The notes below the pieces were generated by a model that saw only the letters and a program-made list of their open reading frames with translations, was not told where the DNA came from and did not search any database. The translations under genes and the position numbers were made by a program. Shown here one piece after another: positions 11,461 through 21,955 of a DNA stretch of 64,000 nt. The stretch lies in NCBI GenBank assembly GCA_946807835.1, contig OX327704.1, positions 3,472,001 through 3,536,000 of the forward strand, given 5' to 3'. This DNA comes from Ailanthus altissimus (lineage: Eukaryota; Streptophyta; Magnoliopsida; Sapindales; Simaroubaceae). How positions within the stretch are numbered: position 1 is the first letter of the stretch; the number at the start of each line of letters is the position of its first letter.

Positions 11461-12980
11461 AAAAAAACCAGGGCCTTCAACTCCACATTTCCTAACCCAT
11501 TTCATATTTACCCTAACCAACCATCCACAAGAAACAGTTCTTATTGTCTCTTTTACAGGACAAGAAAAACCCATCAACCAGTTCAAGACAGAAGATGGCC
11601 ACTGCCACTATGACCCCTTTTGCAACTGGCAGTCATGCCAAGATGATAGATTAGATGATGAAAACTTTGTCGAAAGAGAAAGACAGAAAAAGAAAAAGCA
11701 GCGTTCGCAGTGTACCCTTGAGAAAAGATATCATAATGGCGATCCAGATGTCGGACTCCTAGGATAACAGTTTAGAAGCTTTGACTATTATGTCATTTAC
11801 TCTGCCCCACAACACAATTCTTCTCCTTCCTGTAAACCATACAAAGGGAACATACAACCACCACCGACGTGCAAACCAAAACACCAAACCCCAAAACCTT
11901 TAAACACTATTCCACAACTCTGTATGTTCTCACCTACAGACTTCCCTCATTAACTCCCCAACACAACCCTGAAGAAAACACTGTCCAGCAATGGAAAATA
12001 AAACAGCCAAACACGAGACGGGCAGAGAAAAACTTTTAATAGACAAGTTCTACAGATACAGTGCTCAATTGGCAGTCACAAAATGTTGTAGTACAAAATA
12101 ATGCACTCAAAAGAATTGAAGAATCTCATACAATAATAGAAGCCAAGATTAACACTGGCTTCATGATCCATCAAATGCTGATAGACAAACTCAGACTTGA
12201 GATTAAGGTACAACACAAACACCTTTTAAATCAGGTTCAACAAGGCATCCTCTTCTAAGAGCAGGAAAAGAAAATTAACCATTTAAAAGCTCAACTACAA
12301 AGTCTTGAACAAGACATTTTTCAGCCATGACGTCCTGTAGATACCTTACCTAAGGCATCACAACCCTTATCATTTTCCAAACCTCCTTCCATCTTTGGTG
12401 ATAGTTCTACACTTATCCCAAAGAAGAAAGACAAAAAGAAAAAGCCTGCCTCCTAGCCATCCACTACATTCACTGCAGAAACTATCAAAGAACCCATCTT
12501 TAAAAAATTACCAACCCCACCACCAGAATTCTACCAAAATCCGAACCCTACGCCATCCATTTTTCCCTCAACTACTATAAATTTACTATTCTCCCTTACC
12601 AAGACACCAACACCACAAACAGTCTCAGAAATTGAATCCATTTTTAGATTAACATCATGGTCAACATCCTCTCTGATTCTACCTCAATACATGAATACTA
12701 CACCCCCATACCCACAGACGTCAAGGCCACAAAGAGAAGTCCATGAACCAGATTCCTCTATGGATGAGGCAGAAACTCCCTTGCGGAGATGAGTCAAATC
12801 ATCGCGTGCAGACAACACGGAGAAACAAATACTGGCTAACTCTTGATGAAGTTAGCTCTCATAAATAGGTTGATCACATTTTTGAGTTCCAAACGTGGTG
12901 TCTAACTGAACAACAAAAGGCTGGAATGACCATCTATGAAGTCATCCAAAAGGCCATTGTCCGATTTCAATGAATATTAA
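11461..12980 (+). pseudogene. Caulimovirid large-ORF middle region, coiled-coil and Pro/Lys-rich linker
   Basis: Between movement protein and coat protein the frame is broken by stops but stays protein-like. At 12061-12258 a Gln/Leu-rich helical stretch (KRIEESHTIIEAKINTGF) looks like a coiled coil, and it continues after a stop with KKINHLKAQLQSLEQD. At 12400-12800 there are KKKDKKKK, many prolines and an acidic end (EPDSSMDEAE). Such low-complexity linkers lie before the capsid domain in this family. No enzyme motif is present. Confidence 0.55.
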
Positions 12981-13887
12981 ATATTGGTACCTTCATCTTG
13001 GAGAATATAAATAGTGCATGCTACAATAAAATGAATCAATTGAAAAATTCAATAGAAGTCTATTTAATGAATTTGTTAGAGAAGAAGGCCAGATAATAGA
13101 CAAAGCTCGCAAAGAATTCTTTAAAATGAAGTATTGTTCGTATAAAAGAAAATATCTTGAATTACACTTCCAAAAAGCTATATCTAGATACTATATTTTA
13201 GAAATTGATGACCCTAATTTAAAACAAGCCTATCTCAATTCAGTTCCAGAACCATTAGGACAAGAGGCCTTAAGAATCCTTGATTCTAAGAATAAAAATT
13301 TGCAAAACTACTCCATAGGAGTAATCCAATAGGCAATCTTGTCAGCTCTGGATAAGTTATATGCACGCCATAAATTCTTTAAATATTTTGATCTTACGGA
13401 ATAAAGAATTCAAAAGGCTTGTGAATGGCACAATTTATAGATTAAATGTCCAGGAAAAGAATGCACTTGCAGAACTCAGAAAAAGTACCATCACCAAAAA
13501 TTCAAAATCCGACGACCATTCTCCAGGCCACTCAGATCCAAGAAGAGATTCTTTCGAAGAAAGTCAGCTTTCTCAAAGAAAATGAACAAATGTTTTATTT
13601 GTGGGCAAAAAAGACCTTTTACAAAACAATGTCTTGACAAAGATAAAAAGAGAAAGATGATGTTAGCCATCAGTGCTATTGTAAATGATGAGCCTATCAA
13701 CTCAGACCTCGAACTACTTTTGTCTGAACAAAGTTGTGAAGACAGTGACACTATCATTGTTTTCTCAGAGTCGGAATCAGAATCCACCTCAAGCTCTATC
13801 TCAGAGTCATTACACATTCAAACAGAACCATCCCTGTCACCATCACCTCTACCATCTAAGCCACTACATATAGTATTGTCCCAATGC
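12981..13887 (+). pseudogene. Caulimovirid coat protein with CCHC-type finger remnant
   Basis: The capsid core is read from about 12985 (FNEFVREEGQIIDKARKEFF) through LNSVPEPLGQEALRILDS and LSALDKLYARHKFFKY to a basic Arg/Lys-rich stretch. A nucleic-acid-binding finger follows at about 13582-13625, KCFICGQKRPFTKQC. In this finger the expected histidine position is a proline. An acidic Ser/Glu tail follows (SESESESTSSSISES). Stops at 13330 and 13402 and a frameshift near 13570 break the gene. Confidence 0.75.
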
Positions 13888-14680
13888 TAGAAGTCCAAAT
13901 ATACCCATCCAAATACAGTAATCCAATCAAAGTAATTGGACTACTTGACACTAATGCTGCCGCGTCAATCCTCAACCATGTCATCCTCTCTGAGTCCTAT
14001 TGAAAACCTTATCATTAAACCTTTCATGCAGCCAACGATGAATTATTTACTGTATCCATGATTAGTAAAATAAGTTATCTACAATTATTCTAAAATCTCA
14101 AAATTTGCCATAAACTATTAGGCTCAGAACTCCTAGGAAAAGATCTGATCATAGGCTTTAATTTAATCCAAAAACTCTTAAAAAAGAAAGTTTTTACCAA
14201 GCCCAATGGATTAAAATTCAAATCCTATTTCTTACTTTGATAAATCATTCCAAACTATTTTTCCATCACCTCCCTTAACACTATTTTTGAATAAATCAAA
14301 TCTCACTCTGAATTCCTTCTCAAGTGTCCCCACCCACTGTGGAAAAACCAATAATATTTTATCCGACTACGCTTTCACAAAAATGAGAACATCAATCCAA
14401 CAAAAGCAAGCCACCTTGGCATGCCACCAGACCATGTTGAAATTGCCAAAACAGAACTCACACAATTGTTGCAATAGGGACTTATTGAACTTACTTCCTT
14501 ACAGTGGGCCTATCAAGCCTTTTACATCAATAAACGTAGTGAGCAGATCAGAGAAAAGTTAAGATTGGTTATTAATTATCAACCTCTAAACTTTTTTTTG
14601 CAGGATGATAAGTTCACTTTACCCAACAAGCAGGCGCTGTTTTCAAAGATTGCACAGGCGAAAGTATTTTCAAAATGTGA
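13885..14680 (+). pseudogene. Caulimovirid protease and N-terminal part of RT
   Basis: The aspartic protease motif is seen as IGLLDTNAAASIL (about 13936-13974), with Asn at the usual Gly after Asp-Thr. The protease region runs to about 14240. RT begins near 14430 and is clearest at INYQPLNFFLQDDKFTLPN (14571-14627), followed by a frame ending FSKC at 14667-14678. Then the sequence stops being viral, seven bases before the LTR of element B. The missing catalytic half of RT lies at 4884-5490. Stops occur in both domains. Confidence 0.75.
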
Positions 14681-14686
14681 AGACCG

Positions 14687-15176
14687 TGCTAGAAAGGAGA
14701 AAAACAAAAAATCAAAAGTAAAAAATTGTTCACGCAGTAATTTATGGATATTTCTTATTTTAGCTCAATTGACTTCTCTGAGTGAAATTTAGACTCCTAC
14801 GAGTAAAGACTCTTATTCCAACTAGGCTTAGGATTTCTAGAATTAGTATTAACACTGTATAAACCTTTATAATTCCTTGTAATTGAAATCAAGTATAAAA
14901 GGCAATAAGAAAGAGCAAATAAAGAGTTAGGACACACTTGAGTGCATAAAAAAGTATGGTATAGATCCTTAGGGCTCTTGGTATTCAAGTATTCCTTTTT
15001 ATCTCTTGTAGCATTCTTTGGGTACAAAAGAATGGATTAATAAAAGAATTTAGGATCCTTAATCCACTATAGACGTAGGCAATTTTATCGAACCACATAT
15101 ATTGGTTTTTTGATAGTGAACGACTTCTGTAAAGCACAAAGAATTTCTTGGGCGTACACTAAGAAATTCGCAACCA
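14687..15176 (+). repeat. Element B 5' LTR (490 bp)
   Basis: The LTR begins TGCTAGAAAGGAG (TGTTAGAAGGAG in the 3' copy) and ends CGCAACCA. A TATA box, TATAAAAG, lies at 14893-14900. The second half matches 21708-21955 (GGATTAATAAAAGAA, CCACATATATTGG, TGGGCGTACACTAAG against worn counterparts). It contains a single TTGTTCACGC word, whereas the 3' LTR has five such words. Confidence 0.8.
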
Positions 15177-15178
15177 AC

Positions 15179-15191
15179 TGATATCAAAACC
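15179..15191 (+). promoter_or_regulatory. Element B primer-binding site
   Basis: TGATATCAAAACC lies two bases after the LTR end. It is the tRNA-Met type site TGGTATCAGAGCC with three transition-type changes, as expected in an old methylated element. Confidence 0.7.
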
Positions 15192-15206
15192 GAGTTTGGT
15201 TTAACC

Positions 15207-15870
15207 ATGAATACTCTCAAGAAAGAAGTAAAGAAGTTTAATAGGTGAAATGATTTTAATATATGGAAGATAAAAATGATAGTTTTACTAGTAAGTCAAG
15301 AATTGGACTTAGCACTTGAGGAAACTCAAGCAATAACCAGTGGAGAAAAAAATTCGGTAAAATCGGGTGGCTTAAATAAGGAAACCATTCAGAAAAGAGC
15401 CTATAGTACAATAGCATTATCCTTGAGTGACAAAGTTCTAAGGGAAGTGGCCAGAGAGAAGAAGGTAATGGGTCTTTGAAAGAAGTTGGATGCACTATAC
15501 ATGACGAAGTTTTTGGCGAATCATCTGTATGTGAAGAAGTGGTTATATTAGTTGGTTGTGACTGAGGAAAATTCTATGAGCAACCATATTGATACCTTTA
15601 ACAAGATTGTCATTGATTTTAAAATGATAGATCTCAAGATCGAGGATAAAGACAAGGCTATTATCTTATGCTTTCTTCCTCTAAGTTATAAGTACTTCGT
15701 AGACACACTCATGTATGGTAGGGAGACTTTAACAGTTAATAATATTAAAGCCTCAATAAACTCTAAAGAAAATAGGAAAAAATTGAAATGAGATAGTACA
15801 AAGAGGCACTTGAAGAGAGATTGCCTGGAAAGAAAGGCAAAAAAAAGATAAGGAGCTACAATGGTCTGTG
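15207..15870 (+). pseudogene. Element B gag (copia type) with zinc-knuckle remnant
   Basis: An ATG 28 bases after the start of the primer site opens MNTLKKEVKKFN. Typical copia gag follows: IALSLSDKVLREVA, LDALYMTKFLANHLY, NSMSNHIDTFNKIVIDF and HFVD-like YFVDTLMYGRETLTV. The end shows HLKRDCLE, the second half of a CCHC knuckle. Stops at positions where Trp or Gln would be expected (for example after KKEVKKFNR) inactivate it. Gag would form the cytoplasmic virus-like particle. Confidence 0.75.
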
Positions 15871-15919
15871 ATGGAGACTTTAAAATTGGAGAGTCCTTAA
15901 GAGCTTCTGGTGAGAAGTA

Positions 15920-16470
15920 TGCTGGTAGATAGATATTTAATTATGGGAGTAGTTACCATGTGGGTCCAAAAAAATTGTTTTTTAACAATTACAAACCCAT
16001 TATGGGAAAAACAATATTAATGGATAATGATATGGCTTGTAGGGTCACGAGGATTGGTAATGTTAAGGTGATGATACATGATGGGGAGACTAGGGAGTTA
16101 AATGGGGTTAGGCATATTCCTAGAGTTTAGGAATGTTAGATCAAAAGGGATATTCATTTATAGCAGAAAAATGAATTTTAAAAATAAAGAAATGATCTGT
16201 AGTGATGAGAGGTGAGAAGCACAAAGGGTTGTATGTACTTGTTAGCAATGCTATGGGGTCTAACATAGAGTTGTTAGGGGGAAGCTTACCAAGGGGCAGC
16301 ATTGGAGTTTTACTCACCGTGGTGATAAGGGTCAAAAGGGAATGCATGGGAAAGATGTTAGGTGTTGTGATAGTATCAAGAGTGGCACTGGAAATCACAA
16401 TGGTAAGAATATTCAAAGGAATGCACATTCGTACATTTAGAGATCAAGGTCATGAGCCTAAAAAGAGTTA
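15920..16470 (+). pseudogene. Element B protease and GAG-pre-integrase region, end of coding
   Basis: The protease is read as IFNYGSSYHVGPKK (about 15931-15972), where the catalytic Asp-Ser/Thr-Gly is lost. It continues with GNVKVMIHDGETRELNGVRH. The pre-integrase part MRGEKHKGLYVL (16205-16240) matches the same region of element E. After about 16280 the frame no longer resembles copia pol. From 16470 to 16667 a second open piece (16574-16667) of unknown identity leads into the 3' LTR. Confidence 0.6.
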
Positions 16471-16667
16471 AGTCTGGATAGAGACTTAACTGGTGTTAAT
16501 AATAGGTGATAGAGCATTAGAGTGGATGGATCCTAAGTAAACGCTTCTTATGAGATTTTGAATCAATAAGGGTTTGTTGAAAATTAGTGATTCAAAATCA
16601 AGGAAGACTTTTGATTTTAAGTTAGAGACTAATGAAGAGTCGGCAATTAGTCTTGTATGTGAGGTCG

Positions 16668-16904
16668 TGTTAGAAGGAGAAAAATTCAAAGCCAAAAAAA
16701 TTAATTGTTCATATATAGGTATTGTTCACGCGGCGGGAACTGTTTATAGGTACTGTTCATACAAGTACTGTTCACGTGACAATTTATGGGTATTTCCTGT
16801 TTTGGCTCAAATAACTTCTTTAAGTGGGATTTGTACTCCTACAAGTAAAGACTCTTATTTAAACTAGATTTATAGTTTCTAGGGTTAGTATTAATACGAT
16901 TTAA
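16668..16904 (+). repeat. Element B 3' LTR, first half
   Basis: This begins TGTTAGAAGGAGAAAAATTC and matches the first ~190 bases of the 5' LTR. It contains five ACTGTTCA-like words between 16700 and 16785 that are mostly absent from the 5' LTR. It ends where D1 starts (TGTTAGGGTCGG at 16905). Confidence 0.8.
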
Positions 16905-19049
16905 TGTTAGGGTCGGTGCTTATGTGCCATCCATGAATATACATATACTTGTGTATTTATGCAAGTGTACATTCTCATTAAATCACTAATACTCATTTAT
17001 ATGGTATTATGCAATGTAACATTATAGACATTGTAGATCTGAAGAAGTTCAGGTCAGATCTAAAAGAGTTTAGATAAGGACTCATAGTTAGCCACGCTGA
17101 GAGATATAAATGCTAAATATTAACACACCTAAATATTACCTAGTTATAATACTCAACAAATTCAAGAGTTTGAGCCTTGTCTATAATGGGACATAGCCGT
17201 GGGAATATACTAGTAACTACATAGTTGCAAGAGTTACAATCGGGTGCCAAAAAATGCTAGTTGTGCAAGTATGTTCTCGAATAATTGTCCTTAATCTATT
17301 TCTGTCGATACGGGTCTGTCAATGGATAACTTTATATATAGAACAACATATGTTGTACCTATAAGGTATAGATGGTCGTTCCTAGCCGACTGTAAGCTTG
17401 GAGCTCGTATTGACATATAAGTATCCAGTTAAGACTGGATATGGGCAGACTCACGAAGGCCTCTGACAGACATCCTATATAAGTCGTCAACGGAGGGTCC
17501 TCTCGAGTTAAGTAGTATACACAGTCCTTTAACCTGAGTGTCACGGTGGGCTTTAAAGTGATCCACCATACTTTGGTTACACGCATGTCACAGACCTTTC
17601 ATGGTGTGACCGTTGGATGTCGCTGGGTATGGTCCGATGCTTATGGAGTTCGGTGTGTACAGATATGGGATCCTATCAACTCGTATAAGGAGTTCGATAA
17701 CCAGATGCTTTAAGACTATATCTCAGAAAGTCTTGTGGCCACAAGTAATCATCCCAAAAAAGAGTTCTGCCAGGGAAGAACAATATGGCAAAGGAGTTTA
17801 CACATATTGTTCAGTGAGATATGAGTCTAGAGATAAGATATGGATGAGCACTAGGAGATTTGACAGTGATAATCTATATCCCTGTACATCCAGCATATCA
17901 TGATGGAATGAGTATACATATGCGTTGTAACCTCAACTTGCATGGTGCAACGCGTTGATTTATATATCCGTGACGTATGCGTGGGGCATTACTCACGAAC
18001 TCAAAAAATAGTTTCATTTGATCAATCGAGCATAGGACCTAGGGAGTCCCATGAGATGGGTTGTACTCGTGCCAAATTAAAATGTTTAATCTAGCAATAT
18101 TCAGCAATACCACGGGAATGTGTGCGTGTCTGTTTTTAAGTGTTAAATACAACAAGTAGTCAAAAAGTATTATTTACTAATTGTATAATAACACGTGGCA
18201 TATTGTAGACTTTTAGTTGAGTTTATCCAAATGCGAGTTTGGTGGGACCCACTAAAGATAGACTTGGTAACTATTCATGAGGAAAAAAATGGTCATTTCA
18301 CACTTTAATTATTTAATTGTTAAATAATTAAAATATCTCTCTTTTTTATTTTATAATATATTATTTTATTTTAATATATTATCTATTATTATATTATATT
18401 ATATTTATTATAAGATATTATATATATATAATAATATAATATTTGGCACCCATTAATAATATTTTGTTATTATTATTATTATATAATATATTATATTAAT
18501 ATTTTAATATATATATATAATGAGAGATATAAGAATTAAAGGGTGTGTGTGTTTTTGAGTTGGCCGAGAATAAGAAAACCCAAATGGAGAAGAAAAGAAG
18601 AAAGAAAGAAGAAGAGAAAAAAAAGGAAAAGCGAAAAATCAAATTGTTTTATTTTTCTCTATGCTTCTATTTGAAGTAATGGTGTATTGTTTCAAATTCT
18701 CCATTTCTTATCCTTTTAGAGAAAATGATGAAAAACACACACTGGCCATTTTGGGGTTTAAGAGTTAAACCCAGTGTTGTATATAGGGTTCTGTTCTAGC
18801 TCACCAAGCCCACCGTATTGGTGACTAGAACTGTCCTTGAGTTGGTCTCCATGCGAACTCTGAAAAAGTACGTGTATAAAGTTATACGTTGAGATGAGTT
18901 CTCTATCCTATAAATATATTAATGTATTTTATTTATTATGTTTATTGCAAATTTCACGATTCTATCAGACTTAAATATGTATTTGATATATATTTAGGCA
19001 ATAGACACAATTGCACATGCATACACCCATGTGTCTTAGATCCCCGACA
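16905..19049 (+). repeat. Element D1 5' LTR (2145 bp)
   Basis: The LTR begins TGTTAGGGTCGGTGC and ends CCCCGACA, five bases before the primer-binding site. It matches 28223-30133 along its whole length and 49437-50519 over its first half. At 18340-18530 there is a very AT-rich stretch with TATA runs, shorter in the 28223 copy. A purine-rich stretch (18590-18635) follows. Confidence 0.85.
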
Positions 19050-19053
19050 ACAA

Positions 19054-19066
19054 TGGTATCAGAGCC
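19054..19066 (+). promoter_or_regulatory. Element D1 primer-binding site
   Basis: TGGTATCAGAGCC is a perfect match to the complement of the initiator tRNA-Met 3' end. It fixes the D1 orientation and LTR end. Confidence 0.9.
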
Positions 19067-20240
19067 ATTTAGGACATATTTGGGTTTTGTTTGAGTGAAT
19101 GAAAGTAAAAGTCCTAGTGCAAATGGTGCGTTTCAAGTGTTGAAACTGGTATGCCAAAGGGGAAGTACTAGACGCTGTAGCGCTAGGGGGCTAGCGCCAC
19201 AGCACTGGGGGTTTGACCTCTCAGCGCTGTAGTAAGGAGATGTGGAGCCGCGACACTGGTGGTTTGACCTCTCAGCACTGCAGTGAGGAGATGTGGCACC
19301 GTAGCGATGTACTGTTCACTTGAATAGTAGTACATAAACATTAAAATTTTTACTTTTCATAGCTACAGTATTTTTAAATAGTGTTTCAAAATTAATTTTG
19401 AATTTATGGATTTATGAGATGTAGTGATAAAAGTTATCAGTCTACATTATAAATCAGGGTTTATGAGATACAGTGATAAAAATTTATCGGTCTGCATTAT
19501 AAACTAGAATTAATGTTTCTGTGCTGGTAACCACAATGGAAGCCCTATTGGTGGGGGTTAGTTATGCTTGCATAGAAAAATTAATTAATTGAGAATCACC
19601 CTTCCTAGGTGAATGGAGACCAAGGTTAGTAACAAAAATCTCTCTTAATCAAATTGAAGAATATTACATTATGAGATAATGTTTTATTTCTATCCGTCTT
19701 ATCAATACAGTGTTAGACGAGTCACGTCGACCTTTTTTTAATATTGCTACAACGTGAAGGACTTGGTCGGTTAGGCTTGGACTATACCGGTTAAACATGA
19801 GATAAGACAAATATATGCGAAAGTATTGCACAATATTGCTACAGCGTGAGGGTAGTATCGATAGCATATTGATTATTGACAAGTTAATCTAGAATACACT
19901 TATCTAATATTGCTACAGCGTGAGGATAAGGTGTATTTAGGATCAAGTGGTAAGAGTTGCATGAGATGCAATTGACAAGTGTTGTCTACCTGTTGGGTTT
20001 ATGAAGCCCAATATTCCTACAGCGTGAGGCCCGAGTAAATTTCAATAGGATCTACTTCCTGCTATATAGTTTAAAAGAGTTTTATCGTCTTCCTGTTAGA
20101 GATATTATCGGGATTATGTAAACCAGTGGGAGGGTATTTTAAATCGAAAATGTATAATTAGTATACCCATGATTTAAAACGTTCTATTAGCGATTTAATG
20201 ACCATTTTGCCTACATCTCCCGTTTAGTTTGGCCTGTTAA
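19067..20240 (+). other. Element D1 leader with a 51-bp tandem repeat and four spaced 20-nt motifs
   Basis: About 1.2 kb of untranslated leader. At 19203-19305 a GC-rich unit of 51 bp occurs twice (CACTGGGGGTTTGACCTCTC / CACTGGTGGTTTGACCTCTC), next to TACTGTTCAC. Farther down, the motif AATATTGCTACAGCGTGAGG recurs at 19740, 19832, 19906 and 20010 with small changes. The same four motifs stand in the same order in the leader of element D2. Confidence 0.7.
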
Positions 20241-20770
20241 GTATAATGGTCACTACGAACCAATTGGTGTGCATAATTGATACAGTCAAACTCTAGAGTA
20301 CTAGGAATTACTCTGACTTGTGGATGAATCTCAGAAGTATTCTGGATTCAGAAAATTTTGATTTATTATTAATCAAAGTTTACCGTAAGGTAATTCTGAT
20401 AACACATGTCTAAAGGATTGAATAGATAGGGTATGACCCTCCTTGTAAAGGGTGCTTCATATTCTACTCCAAGTATATCTCGTGAGACCAGATGTGTGAG
20501 AAAAAGAAGATGAGGCAAAAACCCGAGATAAATCCTCAGAAGCAACATTTATCCAAAAATCAACAAGAGAGCAATGTAGATGGAAAGTGTTTCCAATACA
20601 GTAAGGTTGGGTATTGGAAATCTCTCTACCCTAGAAACCTTATAATTGTCAAGAAGACTCCCACAGGTCTGTGTATGACACACATAGATATTTCTAGGGC
20701 ATCAGCTCAAGCTGGGTATAAGATACTGCACACCTTTCTTATATTTGTAATATATTGTAGGGATTGAGAG
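20241..20770 (+). pseudogene. Element D1 gag remnant
   Basis: The sequence after 20320 (GGATGAATCTCAGAAGTATTC) matches the gag start region of D2 (27702). The zinc-knuckle zone is at about 20581-20640 (GKCFQYSKVGYWK), with the second Cys and the His lost. The block at 20492-20767 is open but only its middle is gag-like. A large part of gag is deleted compared with D2. Confidence 0.6.
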
Positions 20771-21707
20771 AGACTTTAATGCAACAGCATGTAGAAGTAA
20801 AGTTGAGAGTAAGAAATGGTGATTTCTTGCAGGTTCAAGTTGTTGGGTAGCTTGACTTCTAATATGCAATACAATAGTTGTATTACATAAATTACTATAA
20901 TGTTTTATTAGCTGAATGTCAGTTAATAAATAGACATCATATACAATTAGAAATGTCTGTAGATCGGAATCCTTAAGTCATACGAAGCTGTGGTATATGA
21001 GTTTAAGTCATATATGCATGAGACGCTTATTCATTTGATTAAGAATTGTTGGATTCCTAATCTGACTATAAAGACTTAACCAGTTTATGAATAATGTATT
21101 CACGAAAATGATCAAACATACCAGAATGTACCTCACATCCCTTTGATTAGATCAAGGTAGTGAGTACATTAACAATAAATTTTTGTTTGTTTAAAGAGAA
21201 TGAGATTCTCACTCACTATAATCCTCTGAGTATTCCTTAACATAATGATATTTAGGAAATAAGGAATCGAATTTATTAGATATGATTCGATTGATAATGA
21301 ATGTTACCGATCTATATCTATGAATATATACTCTAAACACAGCTGTTTATTTAGTAGAGTTCTATCACAAGCTGCTCCTTCTATTCCATATAAGATACAA
21401 AAAGTATAGAAGCCGTATCTTAAGTAAGTCAAGACTTGGGGTTGTCTTGCTTACGTAAGAGTTACGCAGTAGAGTATCTTGTTTTGTAAAAGTTACTTAG
21501 TAGGATAGATACACCCAAAAGAACTATGTATAGGTTCATTGTGTATCCTATGAATATAATAGGATACTAGTTCTATGATTTAGAAAAGTAAAATATGTTC
21601 GTTTTTTAGTATACCATTATTTTAGAAAAAGAGTTTCTCATGGATCGTGAGAATCATAGAAAAATTGAATTTGCTGAAATCAATCTAGAAATCAATAAAT
21701 ATAGATA
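20771..21707 (+). pseudogene. Element D1 pol remnant: protease to integrase
   Basis: Plus-strand fragments in several frames resemble copia pol in order. A pre-integrase piece is at about 20970-21100 (SYEAVVYEFKSYMHETLIHL). An integrase end region is at 21195-21300, with NRIY-type words where NRTLLD is expected. A linker is at 21420-21560, KTWGCLAYVRVT. Frames shift repeatedly. No RT is found before the sequence changes to element B LTR. Confidence 0.5.
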
Positions 21708-21955
21708 ATTTGTTTTTGTAATATCTTATGGTGCTGTTTGGTACTAAAGAATAAATTAATAAAAGAAGTTAAATTTTTTGATTTCTAATGAATATATATA
21801 ATTTTTTCAAACCACATATATTGATATGTACTTACTTTAATGTTTGATTAATTTTTTTTTTCTTATACGATATTTATTTTTTTTAATTGTTTGAGAATGA
21901 ACAACTTTTGTAAGGTGCAAAAATTTTTTTGAGCGTGCACTAAAAAATTCGCAAT
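21708..21955 (+). repeat. Element B 3' LTR, second half
   Basis: Words GAATAAATTAATAAAAGAAG, AACCACATATATTG, GAGCGTGCACTAAA and ATTCGCAA follow the order of the 5' LTR second half (14985-15176). It is more worn and has a T-rich expansion near 21845-21890. The terminal CA is lost, so no target duplication can be called. Confidence 0.7.

Larger units (their letters stand above)
4884..14680 (+). other. Endogenous caulimovirid (petuvirus/florendovirus-like), permuted, about one genome long
   Basis: The plus strand carries in order the later part of RT with RNase H (4884-5970), a second ORF (6143-9797), an intergenic promoter and leader with a tRNA-Met primer-binding site (9798-10418), then movement protein, coat protein with zinc-finger remnant, protease and the first part of RT (10780-14680). 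Removing the two solo LTRs and one copy of each target duplication leaves about 7.0 kb, close to one genome in this family. RT stops at the right end just before the point where it starts at the left end. The DNA therefore looks like a circular genome opened inside RT. All ORFs carry stops, so it is a dead copy. Genus assignment is inferred from gene order. Confidence 0.85.
16905..21707 (+). mobile_element. Element D1: Ty1/copia element with 2.1-kb LTR, inserted in the 3' LTR of B and truncated
   Basis: D1 has a 5' LTR, a primer-binding site, a long leader, degenerate gag and a degenerate pol that fades inside the integrase C-terminal region near 21690. RT, RNase H and the 3' LTR are missing. 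Both sides are element B LTR, so D1 inserted there and a later deletion removed its 3' part together with ~110 bases of the B LTR. Four other sequences of this family are in the window: 23263-25366, 26870-30760, 28223-30133 and 49437-50519. Confidence 0.75.
14687..21955 (+). mobile_element. Element B: TNT1-like Ty1/copia deletion derivative, 3' LTR split by element D1
   Basis: The 5' LTR (14687-15176), primer-binding site, gag and protease region are present. The interior is only 1.5 kb and lacks integrase, RT and RNase H. The 3' LTR starts at 16668 and breaks at 16904, where element D1 begins. Its second half resumes at about 21708 and ends near 21955. About 110 bases of the LTR are missing at the break. 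The gag and protease resemble those of element E on the other strand, so both are one TNT1/Tork-like lineage. Confidence 0.8.
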
